Source: a bacterium (GTDB taxonomy: Bacteria > Babelota > Babeliae > Babelales > GCA-2401785). Taken from it: 13,422 bases of DNA. Below, in pieces: positions 1 through 6,884 of the stretch (its first letter is position 1; each line of letters starts with the position of its first letter). The notes beneath the pieces are model-generated. The model had not been told where the DNA came from, did not search any database, and was given only the letters and a program-made list of their open reading frames with translations. The stretch covers positions 1-13,422 of the forward strand of contig DAOVOC010000013.1 of the NCBI GenBank assembly GCA_030629865.1, in the 5' to 3' direction. Position numbers and translations under genes: made by a program.

Positions 1-402
1 AATCGTATCCGGCCGATTGATAAGCGAAGCTGTCGCTTCAACACGAAACCGTTCGATTTGATCATTAATCTTTGTTTCTTTAGCAATGTAGGTGTCACTA
101 GAAGGAACATACGATTCTGGCTGATAGTAGTCATAATAGCTGACGAAATAACAAACCTTATTTTCGGGGAAAAAAAGCGAAAACTCTTCGTAAAGCTGCG
201 CGGCAAGAGTCTTGTTTGGGGAAAGCACCAAAACCTGCTTATTCTGATTGGCAATGACATTCGCTAAGGTAAATGTTTTACCAGAACCAGTAACACCAAG
301 AAGCAGAGATTTTCCTGGCCTATCTTGGCCCAACAATTCAATAGCTTGTGGCTGATGGCCCGTCGGTTTAAATGGAGATTTTAGCTTGAACAAGTTTCCC
401 AC
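1..402 (-). CDS. uvrB: UvrABC excinuclease subunit B, N-terminal part (partial, runs off the window)
   Basis: This is the first 134 codons of UvrB, the helicase-like subunit of nucleotide excision repair that receives damaged DNA from UvrA and loads UvrC. Translating the minus strand from GTG at 402 gives a typical UvrB start: a GHQPQA nucleotide-binding motif at residues 15-20, the Walker A motif GVTGSGKT at 36-43, SPNKTLAAQLYEEF around 61-74, and the tyrosine-rich hairpin SYYDYYQPESYVP at 88-100 that inserts between the DNA strands. The pattern DTYIAKETKIN then IERFRVEATASL is also UvrB-specific. GTG was chosen because it sits a few residues before the conserved F-L-S-F-P-G block and no in-frame ATG lies nearby; a TAGGA 12 nt upstream is only a weak ribosome site. 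The remaining roughly 520 residues lie beyond base 1. The gene diverges from murJ. Identification is firm; the exact start is not. Confidence 0.95.
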   Translation of the reverse strand, partial: MGNLFKLKSPFKPTGHQPQAIELLGQDRPGKSLLLGVTGSGKTFTLANVIANQNKQVLVLSPNKTLAAQLYEEFSLFFPENKVCYFVSYYDYYQPESYVPSSDTYIAKETKINDQIERFRVEATASLINRPDTI

Positions 403-414
403 AAAACACCGAAT

Positions 415-443
415 CCTATAAGGGTTTTAAAATGGTTTAACAA
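415..443 (-). promoter_or_regulatory. Candidate uvrB promoter
   Basis: On the minus strand, TTGTTA (443-438) and TATAGG (420-415) are separated by 17 nt, each matching the sigma-70 consensus at 4 of 6 positions. Transcription would begin near 408, only a few bases before the GTG start, giving an almost leaderless message. This is a visual match in an AT-rich spacer, so it is tentative. Confidence 0.25.
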
Positions 444-489
444 TAAAGATATATCAAATATTAAATCAATGTCATATGTAACACAAAAA

Positions 490-504
490 CCCTAAGTTTT
501 AGGG
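490..504. promoter_or_regulatory. Short perfect palindrome in the uvrB/murJ divergent spacer
   Basis: CCCTAA (490-495) and TTAGGG (499-504) form a 6-bp inverted repeat around a GTT loop, about 20 bp before the first possible murJ start. A TATAAC that could act as a -10 box follows at 516-521. The palindrome could be an operator or simply a chance hairpin, and no known regulator site is recognised. The rest of the 403-524 spacer is plain AT-rich DNA. Confidence 0.2.
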
Positions 505-524
505 CAAAATCTAATTATAACCTA

Positions 525-2153
525 ATGGCAAAAACATATTTTTCGTGCAACAATACTACACTGTCAAAAAAGATAGAATCTTTCAGTTGCGATCACATGG
601 AATCAGAAAAACGAAGTCTTCTAAAAAAAACGTTACAGGTTGGCAGCCTTACGTTTCTCAGCAGAGGGTTCGGACTAGTTCGCGACATCCTCCAGGCATG
701 GTTTTTAGGAATTGGACCAGAGTCTGACGCGTTTTTAACAGCATTTCGTATTCCAAACATGTTTAGGCAAATTTTTGCCGAAGGAGCCCTTTCGGCAGCA
801 CTTATTCCCTACCTAACTCGCATGAAACATGAAGGTCGTAGCAATGAAATCGGCAGTCTGCTTTCTATGGTCACAATAATTCTGGGCAGTATCGTTGCTA
901 TTTTGTGCATTGTAATTGTTTTGTGTCCGGGTTGCATCATTGAAGTATTTGCGCCAGGATTCAAACCAGACCAAATAGCATTCACCTCGCGCTATCTTTC
1001 GATAATGTTCCCATTTATTTTTATAGTATTTTTATGCGCAATTTTAACCGCCGCGCTGCAAGCTGTTAACCATTTTTTCACACCAGCCCTCGCCCCAGTT
1101 CTATTTAACATTACATTAATTGTAGCTTTAATAACCGGTATTTATTACAGCATGCCTGTAGAATGGCTGTGCTACGCTGTTTTAGCATCTGGCCTTGCAA
1201 AACTTCTGCCAAGATTCTTGGCATTTAAATATAAAAATTTGAGTTTTGGCCATTTAACAAAAAAAAGTTGGAACGATTTTAAGCACGTAATAATTAAGGT
1301 GGGGCCGTGCCTTGCTGGCGTTGGAGTTTATCAAATTAATATATTACTCGACACAGTAGTGGCTTCATACCTGCCTCGTGGCCAATTAACAATTCTTCAT
1401 TATGCTTATCGCTTTATGCATGCCCCGCTCGCGGTTTTGGGCATTGCAACTTCAGTAACATTTCTGCCATATTTTTCTCGCATGGCCTTACAAAACAAAG
1501 AACGACTACGCTTTTGTCTGACAGAAGTTGTAAAAGTTCTCGTTTGGGCAGCAGTTCCGGTTTCCCTGTTTTTGATGTTCACATCAAAACTGTTGTTTGA
1601 AGTATTGTTTTCACAGAAAGCAACCGGAGCACAAATTATCCTTGCAAAAAACATGCTCATTATTTTGGCATTCGGAATTGCCATTCTCTCTATCAACCGT
1701 GTGATGGTAAGACTTTTTTACGCCCTCCAAGATACAAAAACACCAACGTGGACATTTGCACTTACAACTGCACTTAAAATTGCTGGCAACATTTTTAGCA
1801 TTACTGTTTACGGTGGAATTTATGGAATTGTTACCGCAACAATTGCTGTTGACCTTCTTGCAACGCCAGCTCTATTAATTTTACTTGCACGAAAACACAA
1901 TGTCGCATTTGATTTTTCTCATTTCCTCGAATTTTTCCGGCGATTTCTACCACAACTTGCACTCAGTATCATTGCATTTTTGTCCATATATTCGATTGCA
2001 TTGTATTTTTTACCAATCTTTATTGAATCAAACACCAAACTCTTCTATGGCGCACAACTCACCATCGCATCGATTTTACTTGCCAGCATTATGCTTTCCA
2101 TGTTACTAACGCGTAAAAAGTGTAAACTCAATCTCTATTTTTTAGAAAAATAA
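525..2153 (+). CDS. murJ: Lipid II flippase MurJ (MviN family)
   Basis: MurJ flips the undecaprenyl-linked peptidoglycan precursor lipid II across the inner membrane and belongs to the MOP exporter superfamily. The protein is hydrophobic throughout, compatible with about 14 membrane helices. It carries the family signature LSRGFGLVRD (residues 45-54), then SDAFLTAFRIPNMFRQIFAEGA (67-88). Arginines R47, R53 and R81 lie where E. coli MurJ has essential arginines. The segment around R296 (YRFMHAPLAVLGIA) matches the helix carrying E. coli R270. Length is 542 residues from the ATG at 525. Starting at Met25 (base 597) gives 518, closer to the family norm and beginning with the usual short charged lead-in. 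Neither ATG has a good Shine-Dalgarno. The longer frame is reported, but Met25 is a serious alternative. The downstream gene starts 9 nt after the stop and is very likely cotranscribed. Confidence 0.95.
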   Translation: MAKTYFSCNNTTLSKKIESFSCDHMESEKRSLLKKTLQVGSLTFLSRGFGLVRDILQAWFLGIGPESDAFLTAFRIPNMFRQIFAEGALSAALIPYLTRMKHEGRSNEIGSLLSMVTIILGSIVAILCIVIVLCPGCIIEVFAPGFKPDQIAFTSRYLSIMFPFIFIVFLCAILTAALQAVNHFFTPALAPVLFNITLIVALITGIYYSMPVEWLCYAVLASGLAKLLPRFLAFKYKNLSFGHLTKKSWNDFKHVIIKVGPCLAGVGVYQINILLDTVVASYLPRGQLTILHYAYRFMHAPLAVLGIATSVTFLPYFSRMALQNKERLRFCLTEVVKVLVWAAVPVSLFLMFTSKLLFEVLFSQKATGAQIILAKNMLIILAFGIAILSINRVMVRLFYALQDTKTPTWTFALTTALKIAGNIFSITVYGGIYGIVTATIAVDLLATPALLILLARKHNVAFDFSHFLEFFRRFLPQLALSIIAFLSIYSIALYFLPIFIESNTKLFYGAQLTIASILLASIMLSMLLTRKKCKLNLYFLEK

Positions 2154-2162
2154 GGAACATTT

Positions 2163-4862
2163 ATGACAACACGACAGACATTGTTGATAGCAGCTGCATT
2201 ATGCTTAAATTATTCAACTTGTGCACGCGTTACAGACACAGCTAAAGCAAGCAAAAACTTTCTTCTTTCAACTTTTAATCAAACAAATCAAACAATGTTT
2301 TTGGCAAGCAACGCCTCTGTAAATCAAACTGATGGATCATATTCATTAGCACAATCAACTCTTCTTTCAGATGGAACGATTACAGTACAACCCATTGCCC
2401 CACAAAGTGTAATTTTAAATGATGTCGCAACAACACTAAGCCCGATCTATGGAGCTCAAATAACCAATTTGGCACTCATGAACGGTAAACCCGTAGTTTC
2501 TGTGGATTCGGTTGGCAATCGCATATTTCTTATCAATAGTACGACACCAAGCAATACGATTTTACAACCAGACCCCTTAACAGTAACAGACGAAAGTACT
2601 GCAGCAGACCAAATTGTACGGCTAACAGCTTCGAGCGATAAAATTTTTGCTGCACTCAAACCAACCGGAAGTGCGTTTGGTACTGCAACAAGTTGCATTA
2701 GAGCTCTTAAAGCAAATCGCTCAGAAACAAAATTAGAATCATATGCACGGACACGCAGCATGCACAATGCAACAGCTCCAACCGGAATTAGAGACTTGAT
2801 GGGCAATGCAACTCTTTCTGCCATTCCTGAAATGTGTTGGGATGAAGACCTACAAAGACTCTTTATTGGCTTAACACTATCCTTAGCCAACGAAGCAAAG
2901 GTTGGCATTTTAGTCGGAAGATTTGAAGAAACACAATTGGCCCTAACAGGCGCGATCGATATTTCACTACTTATAGGCGGCGAAGTAAAAATAGCAGGTG
3001 AAAATGTTTATGACCCAATGTCGACAAACCATTTAAAAATCATGACCACTTCAACAAATAAAAAATATATTATTGCACAGATTGATGCAGACACCGTCAC
3101 AACTGATGTTAATGAGTCAGCTAAAATATTTGCTCTTCCATTGGTTATGAATAATGCAACAGCTGCAAATATAGGAAAAATTTCAGAAAACAGTGGCTCT
3201 GGTCTGTTTACAGTACCAGCAGCCGCATTAGCAAACTTACACGATGGAAACAGTTCAGCTAAAGACGAAGCCCCAGCACTAGTTGGCGGAGCTAGACCAC
3301 CAGTAACAGACTCTGTCGACATAACAAATATACAAATTGTTGGAGACTCTATTTTTATTGCATCAGATTCCGTTTCAACGGGTGAAAATGGCGTTTTTTC
3401 CAGCACCGCAATTTTTAATACTGACGGAGCAATTCGCGGATGGACTCCATGGGCACGAACAGGTGGAATCTATGCACCAGCATATAGCCTTGCAATAGAC
3501 GAAACATCGGGAAATATGTGGACCACCTACACTTCAACACTTGCTGGAGATACCATTGGACAAAGCCAGTGGGGCACTGGCAACACAACAGGCAGCACGC
3601 TGTACGGCCTTGCCGACTTAACGGAAACATTTGCCCAGAACATGCACTGGTCTAATGGTGGAATTTGGCACAGCAATATTTTCGAATCTGAAACAACAGG
3701 ACTTGGTACAAACTCATGGCTTGTCGCTGCAGGATATCGAAAAATTTATCTCGTTAAAATGGGTATAGGAATTGCTCCCAAAACTATTCCTGCAACCACT
3801 TTTACCGGCGACAACAACATACATTCATTCTCTGAAGAACTATTCGTTCTTATAAGAGAATTATATTGCAGCGAAACATCTCGTACTTCGGCAAGCAACT
3901 CTGGGTGGCTTTTTATTGGCAGCTCAAATGGCCTTTTGGTCCTTAGCAAAGCCAATGGCACGGGATGGGATAGTTCATCCGGCCTCGCAAACTGCGACAC
4001 CGGTGGAGGAGGTAACCTTGAGGGCTGTACTTTTAAGCTTTTAACAGGCATTAGCGAACCCGTCTATTCTCTGCGCGCAGACGGAACAAACCTTTTTGTT
4101 ATGACCGACACACATCTTTATAAGGTTACAATGGGTGCAACCCATTTTGGCGGCACAGATACAGATATATCAACAGTAACAACACTGGAATTTTCTTGCG
4201 CAAGCGACGAAAAGCTTGTCGACTTAAAGGCCACTGGGGGCTACTACGACAGCACTCTAAAAGCTGCTCACGCAATTTTGGCAACAACTAAACGACTTTA
4301 TTACAAAACAGATATACACGGCGCGGGAACCTGGACTGAAATTTCATTACCAAACTCAGATTCTATTCTTTCAATTGATTTAAAAACTGTTGATCCTCAA
4401 GCAATTATCAAAAACAATGTTGCTCCGGTTGGCTCTGCCGAGACAATTGCAAATTTGTATGTATTAATGGGTGCATTACCTTCTGATACAGCTAAACTTT
4501 ATCGCTTTGAAGTAAAAGGCGTTATACACGCTGACGCAACACCGGCAAACAGATATTTTGAAAGTATTACGGCAGTTAACCAAATTGACACAACCGATCC
4601 GATGGTTAATTTAAGTCCTCTTCGCATGGGGTTTTACATCAACGGTGTTGGATACAGCTATATTTCGTCTCACGCTGAACGCACCGATTTGCTCAAGAAC
4701 TTTAAAATTACAAACGATGCAGACACCATGAAAAATAGCCACGCACAAACTGATGTTTCATGGAACGCTCATTCACCATATTATTTTGCAAACTTGCTAT
4801 CCAATAATGCTAACGGAACACTTATTGCAGCGGGATCTTTTGGAATTCGAGTTAACGAATAG
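2163..4862 (+). CDS. Large secreted protein with beta-propeller-like repeats, function unknown
   Basis: I do not recognise this 899-residue protein. It begins with a signal peptide (hydrophobic residues 6-16, probable cleavage near the Cys20-Ala21 region). The Cys20 context is not a clear lipobox, so it is not called a lipoprotein. The remainder is rich in Thr, Ser, Asn and Ala with no other membrane segment. Short strand-turn-strand units recur: DSIFIASD (395-402), NMWTTYTS (451-458), GWLFIGSSNGLLVLSK (581-596), VYSLRADGTNLFVMTDTHLY (634-653) and ILATTKRLYYKTDIHG (705-720). These resemble blades of a beta-propeller of the sensor/YVTN sort, which is inference. Ribosome site TAAGGA (2151-2156) overlaps the murJ stop with 6-nt spacing, so translation is probably coupled to murJ. 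It is expected to work in the periplasm or at the cell surface. The gene looks intact, and base composition matches its neighbours. Confidence 0.85.
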   Translation: MTTRQTLLIAAALCLNYSTCARVTDTAKASKNFLLSTFNQTNQTMFLASNASVNQTDGSYSLAQSTLLSDGTITVQPIAPQSVILNDVATTLSPIYGAQITNLALMNGKPVVSVDSVGNRIFLINSTTPSNTILQPDPLTVTDESTAADQIVRLTASSDKIFAALKPTGSAFGTATSCIRALKANRSETKLESYARTRSMHNATAPTGIRDLMGNATLSAIPEMCWDEDLQRLFIGLTLSLANEAKVGILVGRFEETQLALTGAIDISLLIGGEVKIAGENVYDPMSTNHLKIMTTSTNKKYIIAQIDADTVTTDVNESAKIFALPLVMNNATAANIGKISENSGSGLFTVPAAALANLHDGNSSAKDEAPALVGGARPPVTDSVDITNIQIVGDSIFIASDSVSTGENGVFSSTAIFNTDGAIRGWTPWARTGGIYAPAYSLAIDETSGNMWTTYTSTLAGDTIGQSQWGTGNTTGSTLYGLADLTETFAQNMHWSNGGIWHSNIFESETTGLGTNSWLVAAGYRKIYLVKMGIGIAPKTIPATTFTGDNNIHSFSEELFVLIRELYCSETSRTSASNSGWLFIGSSNGLLVLSKANGTGWDSSSGLANCDTGGGGNLEGCTFKLLTGISEPVYSLRADGTNLFVMTDTHLYKVTMGATHFGGTDTDISTVTTLEFSCASDEKLVDLKATGGYYDSTLKAAHAILATTKRLYYKTDIHGAGTWTEISLPNSDSILSIDLKTVDPQAIIKNNVAPVGSAETIANLYVLMGALPSDTAKLYRFEVKGVIHADATPANRYFESITAVNQIDTTDPMVNLSPLRMGFYINGVGYSYISSHAERTDLLKNFKITNDADTMKNSHAQTDVSWNAHSPYYFANLLSNNANGTLIAAGSFGIRVNE

Positions 4863-4887
4863 ACTTAATGAGGAGTTGTAACTTCCA

Positions 4888-4915
4888 TTGACAAAATCAC
4901 CCACATACATATTCT
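4888..4915 (+). promoter_or_regulatory. Candidate promoter for the 212-residue membrane protein gene
   Basis: A perfect TTGACA at 4888-4893 is followed after 16 nt by TATTCT (4910-4915; 4 of 6 consensus positions). It lies in the 111-nt gap after the 899-residue gene and would give a leader of about 50 nt. No terminator is visible in the same gap, so read-through from the murJ operon is also possible. Confidence 0.4.
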
Positions 4916-4973
4916 ATTTGCAATAGCCAAATACTAACAAATATCTTTCATCTCAAAAACAATGTAGGGTTTT

Positions 4974-5612
4974 ATGTTCAAAAAATCAGGCCTAATTTTC
5001 ATCACTATACTTACCACTTCTACCTATATCTTAAATTCGATGAATCAAATCCCCGCTAAAGCAACAAAAGAAGAAACCATAAAAATACTTGTTGCAATAC
5101 CACAAATAGCAGAATCGCAAATTGCAAACCTCATCGCAGAATTTGCAAATTCAAAAACATCTCAAAAATTGGCAACAATACGCAAAGATGGCAGTCAAAG
5201 AGTATTCAACCTATTAAAAAAAACCAGCTATGCAATTTCATTGGGCGGCTACTGCGCAAACACGATTTATTTTTATATAAAAGAATTTCAACTCATAAAA
5301 ACAGTCTGGAATTCTCAAGAAAAATGTCGTTCCATTTTAAAAATCACCATGAATATAACAGCCCCAATTTTCATGAAACTTTCCAAAGAAGAAAAAGTAC
5401 AATTAAAAAAAAAGTTTATTCAAACCCTTAAAAACTTATTAATAACGTACGCAATTGGCATTCCATTAATCTTTAGCAACATATTTCTTGCTCGCACTCT
5501 AGAAAGACTCCCAAGGCCTTCCATTCGGGACCTTGGATATTTTGCAGAAGAAGCCTGGTTAAGAACAAAAACGAAATCCCAAAGCTTTATTGAATGGTTA
5601 CGCAAGCATTAG
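4974..5612 (+). CDS. Small exported or membrane protein with two later hydrophobic helices, unknown function
   Basis: This 212-residue protein matches no family I recognise. It starts with a basic MFKK followed by a hydrophobic stretch (7-21), which is a signal peptide or anchor. An Ala/Glu-rich helical region (about 32-60) follows, then hydrophobic segments at about 84-102 and 154-173, with a basic amphipathic stretch (136-150, rich in Lys) before the last one. The C-terminus is charged. Two cysteines, C94 and C118, are present. The predicted character is a mostly alpha-helical inner-membrane protein. AGGG at 4966-4969, four bases before ATG, supports the start. Its TAG stop overlaps the TAA stop of the convergent M23 gene by 4 nt. 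It shares the style of the other orphan exported proteins here but has no obvious sequence similarity to them. Confidence 0.75.
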   Translation: MFKKSGLIFITILTTSTYILNSMNQIPAKATKEETIKILVAIPQIAESQIANLIAEFANSKTSQKLATIRKDGSQRVFNLLKKTSYAISLGGYCANTIYFYIKEFQLIKTVWNSQEKCRSILKITMNITAPIFMKLSKEEKVQLKKKFIQTLKNLLITYAIGIPLIFSNIFLARTLERLPRPSIRDLGYFAEEAWLRTKTKSQSFIEWLRKH

Positions 5613-6817
5613 AAAGTTCTTTGAGTCCATTGCAAAGGATCAACAGCAACATTATTAACTCTTAGTTCCCAGTGCAAATGATATCCCGTTGCATAACCGG
5701 TCCTACCGATTGTACCAACAGGATTTCCTTTTTTAACCATGTCACCAATTTCGATATCGGCGTAATCATCGAGGTGGCAATAAAGCGTTACAACGCCCAT
5801 GCCATGGTCAACGGCAACCGTATTGCCTGTCATCATAAATCGTTCTTTTATTATGATTTTCCCGGCCTGACTAGCCCACACAACCTTGCGTGGAGAGTTA
5901 ACAATATCTACAGCTTTATGAATATAGCGGCCTTTTTCGGCCGTTGTTCTAATTTCTCCAAAAGGTGTACTGTAACGCTGTACGATGGTTGGCAAATCAA
6001 AACAACCGTTCCATAGTTTTTTATCTGGAGAGCTTTGCGTCCATTTCTCCAAAGCACTTTCTAAAATAGAGTTACTTACACTGTTTTCGCGCTCGTCTTG
6101 TAATTTTTCAGAAGAAATCGAAAGATTTGCGTAGCGAGAAAAATCAGCCGGCAAAATTTTTACCGATCCAGTTGCATTAACAGCATTGCCAACTGAATCT
6201 GACAAAGAAACTTCTAAAGATGTACTTCCAGCTCGAACATCACATTCAACAGGAATAAAACATTCATAAATATTTGCTTGCTCAGACACTTTTACACATT
6301 TATGTTTTTCGCCTTTAAAAGTTATAAATCCTTCTGATATTTTTTTGTTTGTCTGAATAGTTGCATGAATCGTGCGACCTTGCATAACTTTAAAATCACT
6401 CTTTTCAAGCTCAGCTCGTAGCGGCAAATTGTCTACACAGATATTCCATTTTTCTACAGATATCGCAGCCTTATATCCACCATCAACCGCAACTACCTTG
6501 AATTCATGATTTCCGTCCTTCAACGTTGAAGAATCAAGCACAACTTCACATTTAGCAAACGTTTTTTCAACAACTTTAGAAACATCAATATCTAATGGTT
6601 TGTCATTTAAAAAAACTTTTAAATCTTTAAGCTTGCATACACTTTCAACGGCAACATCAAACTCGGCAACATTTTTAAAATTTGGGTTTTTGCTCAGCCT
6701 AAGACATGAAACTTTTGGAGACTGAGCATTGGTTACAAAATTCCAAAAAGGTTTGCCAAAAAATGTCCCGGCTCCAACAATTACAGAAAACAAAAAAAAC
6801 TTTGAAAACTTTCCCAT
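5609..6817 (-). CDS. M23 family metallopeptidase (LytM/lysostaphin-type murein hydrolase)
   Basis: M23 enzymes are zinc endopeptidases that cut peptide cross-bridges in peptidoglycan; some act as regulators of other hydrolases. In the 402-residue product a signal anchor (residues 6-20) is followed by two Ig-like or Big-like beta regions (about 35-130 and 135-225) and a linker. The catalytic domain lies at about 290-400. Zinc ligands are complete: H300 and D304 in the HxxxD motif (HKAVD), and H382 in HLHWE (380-384). H348 in TLYCHLDD and H380 are the catalytic histidines. All being present argues for an active enzyme. The start is set at ATG 6817 because GAAAGG (6830-6825) lies 7 nt upstream; an in-frame ATG at 6847 has no ribosome site and would place 10 residues before the signal anchor. 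It lies 67 nt after tamB on the same strand, probably in one transcript. Confidence 0.93.
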   Translation of the reverse strand: MGKFSKFFLFSVIVGAGTFFGKPFWNFVTNAQSPKVSCLRLSKNPNFKNVAEFDVAVESVCKLKDLKVFLNDKPLDIDVSKVVEKTFAKCEVVLDSSTLKDGNHEFKVVAVDGGYKAAISVEKWNICVDNLPLRAELEKSDFKVMQGRTIHATIQTNKKISEGFITFKGEKHKCVKVSEQANIYECFIPVECDVRAGSTSLEVSLSDSVGNAVNATGSVKILPADFSRYANLSISSEKLQDERENSVSNSILESALEKWTQSSPDKKLWNGCFDLPTIVQRYSTPFGEIRTTAEKGRYIHKAVDIVNSPRKVVWASQAGKIIIKERFMMTGNTVAVDHGMGVVTLYCHLDDYADIEIGDMVKKGNPVGTIGRTGYATGYHLHWELRVNNVAVDPLQWTQRTF

Positions 6818-6884
6818 TTTTAAACCTTTCACAATCAACAAAATCAATTATTTTCATAAGCCCGCTAAGCATAACTCGATATCG

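Noticed and set aside
2456..2908. 150-codon open frame on the minus strand inside the 899-residue gene
   Set aside because: It is a shadow of a coherent secreted protein with signal peptide and ribosome site on the plus strand; its own translation shows no signal or motif.
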